NCBI RefSeq assembly: GCF_039388985.1
Contig: NZ_CP135021.1
Location: 1 to 64,000, forward strand
Origin: Buchnera aphidicola (Aphis aurantii)
Lineage (GTDB): Bacteria > Pseudomonadota > Gammaproteobacteria > Enterobacterales > Enterobacteriaceae
Direction: 5' to 3'
DNA length: 64,000 nucleotides
The notes beneath the pieces are model-generated. The model was not told the origin of the DNA. It ran no database searches and saw only the letters and a program-made list of their open reading frames with translations. A program made the translations under genes and the position numbers. Of this stretch, positions 14,745-25,046 are shown piece by piece; the stretch's first letter is position 1, and every line of letters starts with the position of its first letter.

Positions 14745-16346
14745 ATGGAAGTACAGCGTAATTTTTTTATTTTTATATTTTTATTCGTTTCTTTTTTTCT
14801 TTGGCAAGAATGGCAAAGTCAATCATTTTCTGATGTTCATAAAAATGAAAAAAATAGTATAAATTTTAATTCTTCAAAAAAAAATTATAAAAATCAAATT
14901 ATTATTAAAAATGATGTAATACGTTTAGTTGTAAATATGTATGGAGGTGATATAGAAGAAGCTAGTTTATTAGCTTATAAAGAAAAATTAAATTCTCCTA
15001 AACCATTGAAGTTACTAGAAACAGCATCAGATTTTATTTATCAAGCACAAAGTGGATTGATTGGTAAGGACGGTCCAGATAATATGGAAAATGATCATCG
15101 ACCACTCTACCATGCAAAAAATCATTTTTTTGAGCTAGAAAACAATCAAAAAGAATTGCGTGTTCCAATAAGTTTTACTAAAGATAATAACATTGTTTAT
15201 ACTAAAACTTTTGTTTTAAAGCCAGGGAAATATGATATAGAAGTAGAATATAATATAAATAATCTTAGTCATAATGATTTACAATTACGTATGTTTGGGC
15301 AACTTAATCAAACGATTCAACTTCCTAAGAAACGTGATATTTACAGTGGTAATTTTGCTTTAAAAACATTTCGAGGAGCTGCGTATTCAAGCTTAGATAC
15401 TAAATATGAAAAATACAAGTTCAATAATATCTTGAAAAATGAACAATTACATATTCTTACAAAAAGTGGTTGGGTTGCGATGTTGCAGCAATATTTTTCT
15501 GTAGCTTGGATACCTGAAGAAGATGTAAATTTAAATACTATTTATACGTCTTGTGTTAATCAGAAAATTGCTACTATTGGATATAAATCTTCTTCCTTTA
15601 ATGTTCCTTCAAATTCTCAAGCGGTTGTAAAATCAAAATTATGGATAGGGCCAGCAATACAAAAAGATATGGTATTAGTTGCTCCTAATTTAAATTTAAC
15701 AGTAGATTATGGATGGCTTTGGTTTTTATCTCAACCGTTATTTAAATTATTAAGTGTTTTATATAATATTGTCGGTAACTGGGGCATTTCTATTGTTTTA
15801 ATTACGTTTATTATGAAAGCTATCACGTATCCTTTAACAAAAGCACAATATATTTCTATGGCTAAAATGCGTCAATTACAACCTAAGATTAATGAAATAA
15901 AAAAAAATTTTAGGAATAATAAGCAACGTATGAGTCAAGAAATGATGAGCTTATATAAAAGAAAAAAAATAAATCCATTAGGAGGATGTTTACCAGTTTT
16001 TATACAAATGCCTATTTTTTTATCATTATATTATATGTTAATTGGATCTGTTGAGCTTCGTCATGCTCCATTTGTTTTATGGATTAAAGATTTAGCTGCT
16101 CAAGATCCTTATTATGTTTTACCAATTATTATGGGTATTACAATGTTTTTTATTCAAAAAACATCATTAAATAATATTTCAGATCCGTTACAACAAAAAA
16201 TTATGCATTTTATGCCCGTTGTTTTTACAGTGTTTTTTTTATGGTTTCCCTCAGGATTAGTTTTATATTATATTATTAGTAATTTAGTTACTATTATACA
16301 GCAAAAAATGATTTTACTAAATTTTCAAAAGAAATCGTTAAAATAA
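14745..16346 (+). CDS. yidC: Membrane protein insertase YidC
   Basis: Inserts inner-membrane proteins such as Fo subunit c, alone or with SecYEG. 533 residues (E. coli 548). An N-terminal membrane anchor (NFFIFIFLFVSFFLWQEW), the large periplasmic domain, then the conserved insertase core: NWGISIVLITFIMKAITYPL with the membrane-embedded Lys/Arg region, the cytoplasmic hairpin AKMRQLQPKINEIKK, and GGCLPVFIQMPIFLSLYYML. It ends in a basic tail after the last segment. Confidence 0.97.
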   Translation: MEVQRNFFIFIFLFVSFFLWQEWQSQSFSDVHKNEKNSINFNSSKKNYKNQIIIKNDVIRLVVNMYGGDIEEASLLAYKEKLNSPKPLKLLETASDFIYQAQSGLIGKDGPDNMENDHRPLYHAKNHFFELENNQKELRVPISFTKDNNIVYTKTFVLKPGKYDIEVEYNINNLSHNDLQLRMFGQLNQTIQLPKKRDIYSGNFALKTFRGAAYSSLDTKYEKYKFNNILKNEQLHILTKSGWVAMLQQYFSVAWIPEEDVNLNTIYTSCVNQKIATIGYKSSSFNVPSNSQAVVKSKLWIGPAIQKDMVLVAPNLNLTVDYGWLWFLSQPLFKLLSVLYNIVGNWGISIVLITFIMKAITYPLTKAQYISMAKMRQLQPKINEIKKNFRNNKQRMSQEMMSLYKRKKINPLGGCLPVFIQMPIFLSLYYMLIGSVELRHAPFVLWIKDLAAQDPYYVLPIIMGITMFFIQKTSLNNISDPLQQKIMHFMPVVFTVFFLWFPSGLVLYYIISNLVTIIQQKMILLNFQKKSLK

Positions 16347-16395
16347 AATTTTTACTTTAATTTGAAATTTGTCTTAAACAAGAAAATATTTCATA

Positions 16396-17757
16396 ATGCA
16401 AAATGATACTATTGTCGCTCAAGTGACACATCCCGGAAAAAGTTCTGTTGGAATATTACGAATTTCTGGAATTGATGCAAAACAAGTTGCTATGGAAATT
16501 TTAGGGAAAATACCTAAACCTAGATTTGCTACTTATACAAAATTTTTAAATAAAAATAATGAAGTTTTAGATCAAGGTATATCTTTATGGTTTCCAGCTC
16601 CTTTTTCCTTTACAGGAGAAGATGTCTTAGAATTGCAAGGTCATGGTAGTCCATTGATAATAGATTTGTTGATAAAAAGAATTTTATCTATTAAAAATAT
16701 AAGATTAGCTAAACCTGGCGAATTTTGTGAACGTGCTTTTTTCAATGGTAAAATTGATTTAATTCAAGCAGAAGCAATAGATGATTTAATTAATTCTGAG
16801 ACTGAATCTATGGTTAAAGCTTCATTGAATTCCTTAGAAGGAAGTTTTTCAATTTATATACGTATTTTATTAAAAATTCTTATTAAATTTCGTGTTGATG
16901 TAGAATCAAGTATAGATTTTTCAGAAGAAATAAATTTTGATTGTAATAATATTATTCATAAAAATTTTAAACAGTTGAATAGTCAATTTTTAAAAATAAA
17001 AAAAATAATTTCAGATAAAAGTGTAATAAGAGAAGCGAAAAAAATCATTATTTTCGGCCCTCCTAACGCTGGAAAGTCTAGTTTATTAAATATTTTATCT
17101 TCACGTGATCGGGCAATCGTAACAAATATTCCAGGAACAACACGTGATCTTCTTTATGAATATATAAATATCAATGGTTTTTTATGTGAAATCATTGATA
17201 CTGCAGGTTTTCATAAGACGGACGATGAAATCGAAAAAATAGGTATTAATCGTGCTTGGGAAGCTCTTAATAAATCGGATCATGTTTTGTTTGTGATAGA
17301 CAAAACAATCGATCCGAAAAAGCAAAAAGAAATATCAAATAATTTTATTAAAAAGATTCATTCTTATAATAATTCTATAAAAATAACTTTTGTATTGAAT
17401 AAAAATGATTTATTAAAAGATAATTTTGATATACAAAAAATAGGAGATTTTTATTTTGTTAGTCTTTCTGCTTTGACAGGTCAAGGAGTAGATATATTAA
17501 AAAAACATCTAATAAAAGCAGAAAAATATAAAGATCAAGTAGGTTTATTTGTTGCTCGAAGACGTCATATACACCAAATTGATTTGTCTTATTTTGAATT
17601 TTTAAAAGCCCAAAAAGAATGGTTAAAATATAAAAATATTGAATTATTAGCGGAATCATTAAGTTTAATGAGTAAATCAGTAGGAGAAATAACAGGTAAT
17701 TTTACTTCAAATGATTTATTGGAAAAAATTTTTTCTACTTTTTGTATAGGGAAATAA
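16396..17757 (+). CDS. mnmE: tRNA modification GTPase MnmE (TrmE)
   Basis: GTPase that works with MnmG on tRNA wobble uridines. 453 residues (E. coli 454). The N-terminal tetrahydrofolate-binding domain ([21 protein letters not shown]), the helical domain, and an inserted G domain: G1 [12 protein letters not shown], the GTTRD loop, [17 protein letters not shown], and NKND. It ends in the required CxGK motif, CIGK, whose Cys450 matches E. coli Cys451. The ATG at 16396 has no strong Shine-Dalgarno sequence. Confidence 0.98.
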   Translation: MQNDTIVAQVTHPGKSSVGILRISGIDAKQVAMEILGKIPKPRFATYTKFLNKNNEVLDQGISLWFPAPFSFTGEDVLELQGHGSPLIIDLLIKRILSIKNIRLAKPGEFCERAFFNGKIDLIQAEAIDDLINSETESMVKASLNSLEGSFSIYIRILLKILIKFRVDVESSIDFSEEINFDCNNIIHKNFKQLNSQFLKIKKIISDKSVIREAKKIIIFGPPNAGKSSLLNILSSRDRAIVTNIPGTTRDLLYEYININGFLCEIIDTAGFHKTDDEIEKIGINRAWEALNKSDHVLFVIDKTIDPKKQKEISNNFIKKIHSYNNSIKITFVLNKNDLLKDNFDIQKIGDFYFVSLSALTGQGVDILKKHLIKAEKYKDQVGLFVARRRHIHQIDLSYFEFLKAQKEWLKYKNIELLAESLSLMSKSVGEITGNFTSNDLLEKIFSTFCIGK

Positions 17758-17766
17758 AATTATTTA

Positions 17767-17839
17767 TGCCCGGAGGCGGAATTGAACCGCCGACACGGGG
17801 ATTTTCAGTCCCCTGCTCTACCGACTGAGCTATCCGGGC
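17767..17839 (-). tRNA. pheT: tRNA-Phe (anticodon GAA)
   Basis: The minus strand folds into a full cloverleaf: acceptor GCCCGGA/TCCGGGC, D-arm AGCTCAGTCGGTAGAGC, anticodon stem GGGGA/TCCCC with loop containing GAA, T-arm GGCGG TTCAATT CCGCC, and A73. 73 bases, nearly identical to E. coli tRNA-Phe. The 3' CCA is not encoded (TAA follows). It lies antisense to its neighbours, with its own promoter. Confidence 0.97.
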
Positions 17840-17848
17840 ATTTTTTAC

Positions 17849-17878
17849 ATTAAATCATCAAAGATAAAACTTTGTCAA
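17849..17878 (-). promoter_or_regulatory. Candidate promoter of tRNA-Phe
   Basis: On the minus strand a perfect -35 TTGACA (17873-17878) is followed after 18 bases by TTTAAT (17849-17854), five of six -10 matches. The expected start is only a few bases before tRNA position 1, so the 5' leader would be very short. Confidence 0.6.
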
Positions 17879-17951
17879 TACTTTTTTTATCAAGTTAATT
17901 TCAATTATATTTAATGACAAGAAAAAAAAATCATTAAAAATAATTTTTACC

Positions 17952-17980
17952 CTTGAAAGTTTTAATAAAGATCCCTATAT
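17952..17980 (+). promoter_or_regulatory. Sigma-32 (heat-shock) promoter of groESL
   Basis: CTTGAAA (17952-17958) and CCCTATAT (17973-17980) with 14 bases between them closely match the E. coli RpoH consensus (CTTGAAA, 13-15 bases, CCCCATNT). It lies about 80 bases before the groES start. RpoH itself is encoded at 24092-24949, so the regulatory pair is retained. Confidence 0.85.
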
Positions 17981-18059
17981 TTAATATTAAAGAGAAAATA
18001 TTAAATTTTATAAAATCAACTAATAATTTAAGCAGGATTATTCACAGGAGTATTATCAT

Positions 18060-18350
18060 ATGAAAATTCGTCCGTTGCATGATCGTGTACTTGTAAAACG
18101 TCAAGAAGCAGAATCAAAATCTGCTGGTGGCATTGTTCTGACAGGTTCTGCTGCTGGAAAGTCAAACCGAGGAACAGTTACAGCAGTTGGTAATGGTCGC
18201 GTATTAGATAATGGGGAAATTAAACCATTAGATGTTAAAGTAGGAGATATTGTAATTTTTAATGAAGGTTATGGTGCAAAAACAGAAAAAATTGATAATG
18301 AAGAGCTATTAATTTTAACTGAAAGTGACATTTTAGCAATTGTTGAATAG
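18060..18350 (+). CDS. groES: Co-chaperonin GroES
   Basis: Seven-subunit lid of the GroEL folding chamber. 96 residues (E. coli 97), with [21 protein letters not shown], the mobile loop [18 protein letters not shown] that contacts GroEL, and the C-terminal [14 protein letters not shown] lies 9 bases before the ATG. First gene of groESL behind a sigma-32 promoter; the GC-richer, better-matched codons stand out from neighbours, in keeping with very high expression in aphid symbionts. Confidence 0.98.
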   Translation: MKIRPLHDRVLVKRQEAESKSAGGIVLTGSAAGKSNRGTVTAVGNGRVLDNGEIKPLDVKVGDIVIFNEGYGAKTEKIDNEELLILTESDILAIVE

Positions 18351-18394
18351 TAAACTATGCTTTCATCCATCTCCATAAAAAAAATTATATTTAA

Positions 18395-20053
<1,659 letters not shown>

Positions 20054-20357
20054 AATTTTTTAGTTAATCGTTAATTAAATTAATTTAAAAATTTCTTTCC
20101 TTAGATATATTGTCTGAGGAAAGAATATACTTGAAAAAAAATTTTCAGTTATAAATATTGTTAATTAATAAATTTGAAACTATACAATCAATTTATATTA
20201 GATCAGCTTAAATTTTTATTTCATTTTGAAAATGTTATTTAATTTTAAAAAAATCAAAAATTCTACAAAATTCTTAAATATTTAAGATTTTGATATTTAA
20301 GTATTGTTTTTAGGTTGGTAAAATTATTTTTAAAATTAAATATTTTATAGAGGTATA
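20054..20357. other. groEL-efp intergenic region
   Basis: 304 bases holding the hairpin at 20093-20125 and a self-complementary CTTAAATATTTAAG near 20273-20286, otherwise featureless A/T. In E. coli yjeI, yjeJ and epmB lie between groEL and efp; no remnant of them is recognisable here. The efp promoter should be in the last 150 bases but I cannot assign it. Confidence 0.6.
20093..20125. terminator. 13-bp hairpin downstream of groEL
   Basis: 20093-20105 (TTCTTTCCTTAGA) pairs with 20113-20125 (TCTGAGGAAAGAA), twelve Watson-Crick pairs plus one wobble, around a 7-base loop. It is 40 bases past the groEL stop. There is no T-run directly after it on the + strand, so it may act as an RNA 3' stabiliser as much as a terminator. 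Confidence 0.6.
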
Positions 20358-20924
20358 ATGAGAGTATATCAAAGCAATAGTTTTCGTATTGGTTGTAAAA
20401 TTATTTTTGAAAAAGAACCTTGTTTAATAGAATGTAGTGAATTTGTTAAACCTGGAAAGGGGCAAGCTTTTGTTCGTTTAAAATTAAGAAAATTATTAAC
20501 AAATCAATTAATTGAAAAAACATTTAAATCAACAGATTCCTTGGAAATTGCAGATATTTCAGAACAAAAACTGTCTTATTTATATAACGATGGTAATTTT
20601 TGGTATTTCATTAACAATAATACTTTTGAGGATTTCTCAGTAGAAAAAAAAATTGTTGGATTAAATTCGAAATGGTTAATCGAGCAAGATACTTGTATTA
20701 TTACATTTTGGAACAATAAACCAATTTTGATCACACCTAATATTTTTGTTCAATTAAAAGTAACAGATACCGAATCGACTTCAAAAAGCGATACTATCAA
20801 TAATAGCACTAAATTAGCCAAATTGAGTACAGGCGCTGTTGTAAAAGTTCCATTTTTTATACAAGTTGGCTCTTTAATTAAGGTAGATACACGATCTGGT
20901 GAATATATAGCCAGAATTAAATAA
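20358..20924 (+). CDS. efp: Elongation factor P
   Basis: Rescues ribosomes stalled at polyproline. 188 residues, E. coli length. Domain I carries Lys34 in [13 protein letters not shown], the site lysylated by EpmA (after EpmB action) in E. coli; domains II and III follow, ending in [21 protein letters not shown] precedes the ATG. EpmB, its neighbour in E. coli, is absent here, so whether Lys34 is modified is open. It converges on dnaC with only 12 bases between stop codons. Confidence 0.97.
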   Translation: MRVYQSNSFRIGCKIIFEKEPCLIECSEFVKPGKGQAFVRLKLRKLLTNQLIEKTFKSTDSLEIADISEQKLSYLYNDGNFWYFINNNTFEDFSVEKKIVGLNSKWLIEQDTCIITFWNNKPILITPNIFVQLKVTDTESTSKSDTINNSTKLAKLSTGAVVKVPFFIQVGSLIKVDTRSGEYIARIK

Positions 20925-20936
20925 AAATTAATTTTT

Positions 20937-21677
20937 CTAGTATTCATCACCTTTTACATATTGTCTATAACTTTCCCATTCAAAATTTAACCATAAACTA
21001 TTACCTAATCGCATTCTATCAATTACTCTTTCACCTAATAAATTTTTCATACCTTTATGATTTAAATTAGATAACATACCAGTTGATCGTTTTGATGATG
21101 ATCTTCTATCAACGATCTGATTAATAATAACTTTTTCATATCTAGATTCAGTTTGCATGCCAATTTCATCAATCATTAATAAATCAACACTACTTAGATT
21201 ATGTAATAAGTTCTCTTCAGTAATATTACTAGAACCGCTGAATGTACCCTTCATGTTAGACATTAAATCTGCCACTGTTACAAGTAAAATACTTTTTCCA
21301 TGTAAAATTAAATAATTTCCTATAGCTGATGCTAAATGGTTTTTACCAGTTCCAGGTCGTCCTGAAAATATAAAACTTGCAATATTTTCATTGAATTCTT
21401 CAGCATATCGTTTTGCTGCTTTCAGTGCTTTTCTTTGTCCTTCATGTTCAATTTTATAATTTTCAAATGAACAATTAAGATATAACTCGCGAATGCCGGA
21501 TCTTCCTAAAACTCGCTGCATTTTCATCGCTTTATTTTCACGCAATATTAATTCAGAAGATATTCTCCCTTGTTCTTGATTCCAAGCTAATAAATCCTGA
21601 TCATTTTCAAATTTAGGTTTGATGTTATTAGGCATAATTCTTTGAAGACGTCTAAAAAATTCGGTGTAAAATGTCAT
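20937..21677 (-). CDS. dnaC: Helicase loader DnaC
   Basis: AAA+ ATPase that loads the DnaB helicase at origins and restart forks. 246 residues (E. coli 245). Walker A reads SGRPGTGKNHLASAIGN, with GKN in place of GKT/S exactly as in E. coli DnaC; Walker B is LLMIDEIGMQ; sensor II/arginine-finger region VIDRMRLGNS. Start ATG overlaps the dnaT stop by one base (TAATG), so the two are coupled. Confidence 0.97.
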   Translation of the reverse strand: MTFYTEFFRRLQRIMPNNIKPKFENDQDLLAWNQEQGRISSELILRENKAMKMQRVLGRSGIRELYLNCSFENYKIEHEGQRKALKAAKRYAEEFNENIASFIFSGRPGTGKNHLASAIGNYLILHGKSILLVTVADLMSNMKGTFSGSSNITEENLLHNLSSVDLLMIDEIGMQTESRYEKVIINQIVDRRSSSKRSTGMLSNLNHKGMKNLLGERVIDRMRLGNSLWLNFEWESYRQYVKGDEY

Positions 21678-22171
21678 TATTTTCCTCTAAATCCATCAGG
21701 TGTTTTTTGATCGGGAGATGGTATATAAGTAATATCTTTTTGTTTGTTTATTGAATTAAAAGAACGAACTTTTTGCAAGTTTCTTGCTAATTTTTGCTCC
21801 CATTGCACATGATAGTAAAAACAACCTTCGGCCTCCCAATAAGCAATAAAAGCAGTGAGCTCATGCTTAGACACTTCTTCTTCTAATATTATTCCCCATA
21901 ATGCGGCTTTTCGAATAAAATCTTTATCAGGAGTCCATTGTTGATGCATAGCAAATTTTTTTTTAATATTTTCTTCTTGATTGATATTTTCTTGTTCAAA
22001 ATTATATTCAAGATCAAATATTTTTTTTAACACTGATGGGGTGATCACATAAAATAAAATTTTTTTATTTTTTGATATAGATAAAGTGCCATTTTTAGTT
22101 TTTTTTATAATTTGAATAGGGTTTTTACAAAATAAATCTAAACTTATATTTTTAGAAATTAAAATTTTCAT
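21677..22171 (-). CDS. dnaT: Primosomal protein DnaT
   Basis: Primosome component that helps recruit DnaB-DnaC to PriA-bound forks. 164 residues from ATG 22171 (E. coli 179). The N-terminal half is strongly diverged; the C-terminal half keeps the family block QQWTPDKDFIRKAALWGI and FHVQWEQKLAR-like FYYHVQWEQKLARNLQ, ending PDGFRGK. An in-frame ATG at 22186 would add five residues; I prefer 22171 because MKILISKNISLD aligns with the E. coli N-terminus, but neither has a good ribosome binding site. Confidence 0.9.
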   Translation of the reverse strand: MKILISKNISLDLFCKNPIQIIKKTKNGTLSISKNKKILFYVITPSVLKKIFDLEYNFEQENINQEENIKKKFAMHQQWTPDKDFIRKAALWGIILEEEVSKHELTAFIAYWEAEGCFYYHVQWEQKLARNLQKVRSFNSINKQKDITYIPSPDQKTPDGFRGK

Positions 22172-22211
22172 AAAAATGTGATCCATATAAATTAATAAAT
22201 ATTTTTAAATT

Positions 22212-22790
22212 TCAGTTTTTTATTGTAAAAATGTAAAGATAGCATGAAATTCGACTAGTTATTTTTTTTTTATATAAAGTAAAATGATCTGATATTGAAA
22301 AATTTTGATCTTTTGTTGTTTCTATATAAATTATTGATTGATTTTTTATCCATTTATTTTGCTCTAATAAAGTGATAGTTTTTTCTATTAATTTTTTATG
22401 ATATGGTGGATCTATAAATATTATATCGTATGATTTTCGAGGTTTTTTAAGCCAATTCAAGGTATTTGTATGTATAATTTCTAAATTAGATATATTAAGT
22501 TTTTTTGTATTATTTATTAACGACAATATATTTTGTTTTTCTATTTCTAAGAAAGTAACAAATTGTGCATTTCGAGAGATAGCTTCCAAACCTAGTGCTC
22601 CACTACCTGAAAAACAATCTAGACAATAAGCATTTTGAATATATTTAGACAGCCAATTGAAAAGTGTTTCTTTGATTCGATTAGTTGTTGGACGTACATT
22701 TATATTATTTCTAAAAGATAATTTTCTTCCTTTAAGATTACCTGAAATAATATAAACTTTTGATTTGTTTTTAAAAGAAGAATTATACAT
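22212..22790 (-). CDS. rsmD: 16S rRNA (guanine966-N2)-methyltransferase RsmD
   Basis: Methylates G966 of 16S rRNA. 192 residues (E. coli 198). SAM-binding motif LDCFSGSGALGLEAISR and the catalytic NPPY-type motif DIIFIDPPYHK are intact; GNLKGRKLSF and RPTTNRIKETLFNWL near the N-terminus are typical. Divergent from ftsY, as in E. coli. A run of ten A on the coding strand (22262-22271) codes Lys-Lys-Lys near the C-terminus. Confidence 0.95.
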   Translation of the reverse strand: MYNSSFKNKSKVYIISGNLKGRKLSFRNNINVRPTTNRIKETLFNWLSKYIQNAYCLDCFSGSGALGLEAISRNAQFVTFLEIEKQNILSLINNTKKLNISNLEIIHTNTLNWLKKPRKSYDIIFIDPPYHKKLIEKTITLLEQNKWIKNQSIIYIETTKDQNFSISDHFTLYKKKITSRISCYLYIFTIKN

Positions 22791-22926
22791 TTTATTAGAT
22801 TATCTATATTAATGATATATAGTGATATAATTTATTTTATTATTAAATAAAATTTAAATAAATATTTAATTTTGAATTTTTTAATATTAAAACAATAGAC
22901 TGTACTTTTTATAAGGAGTTATTCAT

Positions 22927-23931
22927 ATGACTGATAATAAAAAAAATAATTTATTCTCTTGGATTAATTCAAAAATAACTAAAAAAAATCAAATAGATTC
23001 AAATAAACATAAAATAAATTTTTTTTTTAAATTAAAAGAAAGTTTAAAAAAAACTAAAATTTTTTTTGGAAATAAAATTAGTCGTATTTTTTCTTTAAAA
23101 CATGTAGATAAAGTTTTATTTGAAAAATTAGAAGAAATTATGATTTTATCTGATGTTGGCATTAATACTACCGAAAAAATTATTCAAGGATTAATTAACG
23201 ATGCTAATCGTCAAGAACTAAAAAACCCAAAAGCAGTATATTTTCTTTTAAAAGAAAGAATGCATTTAATTTTAAAAAAAGTAGAAATCCCTTTATTAAT
23301 CTCGAATCATACTCCGTTTGTGATACTAATAGTTGGTGTAAATGGCACGGGAAAAACTACAACTGCTTTAAAATTGGCAAAAAAATATAAATTAAATGGA
23401 AAATCTGTTATGTTAGCGGCAGCAGATACGTTTCGAGCCGCAGCAATAGATCAGCTTCAAACATTAGGAAAAATACATGGAATTCCAGTTATAGCGCAAA
23501 CTTTCGGAGCTGATCCAGCTGCTGTAGCATTTGATGCATTTAAGTCAGCCATTTCAAAAAAAATCGATGTTTTAATTATCGATACAGCAGGTAGACTTCA
23601 TAATAAGCAACATTTATTGGAGGAACTAAAAAAAATAGTAAGAGTAATTAAAAAGTTAAATACTTCTGCTCCACATGAAATAGTATTAGTAATTGATGCT
23701 TGTAATGGACAAAATACAATTAATCAAACTGAAATGTTTCATAAATCGATTAATTTAACGGGACTTATTCTAACTAAATTAGATGGAACGGCAAAAGGCG
23801 GGGTTATTTTCGCGTTGTCAGATAAATTTTCTATTCCTATTCGTTATATTGGTACTGGTGAAAAATCAACTGATTTGCTTGATTTTAATAGTAATGATTT
23901 TATTAATGCTATTTTTAATGATATAAAGTAA
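22927..23931 (+). CDS. ftsY: Signal recognition particle receptor FtsY
   Basis: GTPase that docks SRP-ribosome complexes at the inner membrane. 334 residues against about 497 in E. coli: the long acidic A domain is missing, replaced by a short Lys/Asn/Phe-rich leader (about residues 1-50). The NG core is intact: helical N domain, G1 GVNGTGKT (137-144), ADTFRAAAIDQL, DTAGRLHNKQHL, TKLDGTAKGGV and GTGEKSTDL. AAGGAG precedes the ATG. A T10 run (23019-23028) sits in the leader. ftsE and ftsX, which follow in E. coli, are gone. Confidence 0.97.
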   Translation: MTDNKKNNLFSWINSKITKKNQIDSNKHKINFFFKLKESLKKTKIFFGNKISRIFSLKHVDKVLFEKLEEIMILSDVGINTTEKIIQGLINDANRQELKNPKAVYFLLKERMHLILKKVEIPLLISNHTPFVILIVGVNGTGKTTTALKLAKKYKLNGKSVMLAAADTFRAAAIDQLQTLGKIHGIPVIAQTFGADPAAVAFDAFKSAISKKIDVLIIDTAGRLHNKQHLLEELKKIVRVIKKLNTSAPHEIVLVIDACNGQNTINQTEMFHKSINLTGLILTKLDGTAKGGVIFALSDKFSIPIRYIGTGEKSTDLLDFNSNDFINAIFNDIK

Positions 23932-24091
23932 TTTTTTTATATTGAAAAGTATGAATAATTCATATTATTTATTTTATTTAGATATATTTAATATTTATAT
24001 AAATTTTTGATTTTATATTTTAACTAAAGTATGATTAAAAATTCTACATATTTACAATAATTAAATATATCTTGTTCATTCGGTAATTAAA

Positions 24092-24949
24092 ATGACTAAT
24101 AAAGTACAGATTTTGTCTGTAAGATCATTGGGTAACTTAGATGCTTATATTAGAATAGCTAATTTATGGCCTATGTTATCTATTAAAGAAGAAAAATTAT
24201 TAACTCAACGTTTGCGATATAATAGCGACTTAGACGCCGCTAAAACTTTAATTCTTTCTCATCTTCGATTTGTTATACATATTTCACGTAATTATTCAGG
24301 GTATGGTTTGCTTCAAGCTGATTTAATACAAGAAGGAAATATAGGTTTGATGAAAGCAGTTAGAAGATTTAATCCAGAAATTGGAGTTCGTTTAGTTTCA
24401 TTTGCTGTTCATTGGATTAAATCTGAAATACATGAATATGTACTGAGAAACTGGAGAATTGTTAAAGTAGCTACTACAAAAGCTCAAAGAAAATTATTTT
24501 TTAATTTGAGAAAAAGTAAGAGTAGATTAGGTTGGTTTAATAAAGAGGAAATTGAAATAGTTGCTAGAGAGTTAGGTGTAAGTACTGATGATGTTAGAGA
24601 GATGGAATCTCGTATGTCAGCGCAGGATATAACTTTTAATTCATTTCCAGATGAAGATCTGAAAGATAGTAAAAATAATTTAAATATGCCTTATTTAAAA
24701 GATAAAACATCTGATTTTGCTAACGGATTTGAACAAGATAATTGGGATGAATATGCAACACATAAATTAAATAATGCTTTATTAAGATTAGATAAACGTA
24801 GTCGTGACATCATTCAATCTAGATGGTTGGATAATAATAAAAAAAATACTTTACAAAAATTAGCAAACAATTATGGAATTTCTGCGGAACGTGTACGACA
24901 ATTAGAAAAAAATGCTATGAAAAAATTAAAAATAGCGATAGAAAATTAA
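24092..24949 (+). CDS. rpoH: RNA polymerase sigma-32 factor RpoH
   Basis: Heat-shock sigma factor. 285 residues (E. coli 284). Region 2 ([39 protein letters not shown]), the RpoH box with [14 protein letters not shown], and region 4 helix-turn-helix ([20 protein letters not shown]) are clear. It directs the groESL promoter in this window. Weak ribosome binding site. Separated from ftsY by 160 A/T-rich bases, where its own promoter should lie; convergent with glmS. Confidence 0.97.
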   Translation: MTNKVQILSVRSLGNLDAYIRIANLWPMLSIKEEKLLTQRLRYNSDLDAAKTLILSHLRFVIHISRNYSGYGLLQADLIQEGNIGLMKAVRRFNPEIGVRLVSFAVHWIKSEIHEYVLRNWRIVKVATTKAQRKLFFNLRKSKSRLGWFNKEEIEIVARELGVSTDDVREMESRMSAQDITFNSFPDEDLKDSKNNLNMPYLKDKTSDFANGFEQDNWDEYATHKLNNALLRLDKRSRDIIQSRWLDNNKKNTLQKLANNYGISAERVRQLEKNAMKKLKIAIEN

Positions 24950-24981
24950 ATTAAAATCATTAATGATAGTATACTTTATTT

Positions 24982-25021
24982 AGAGTATGAGACTATTTTA
25001 TAACATTAAAACTCATACTCT
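24982..25021. terminator. Terminator between convergent rpoH and glmS
   Basis: AGAGTATGAG (24982-24991) pairs perfectly with CTCATACTCT (25012-25021) around a 20-base A/T loop, and TTTT follows on the + strand. It sits between the two stop codons and probably serves both genes. Confidence 0.7.
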
Positions 25022-25046
25022 TTTATATAAAACAAATATAAATTTA

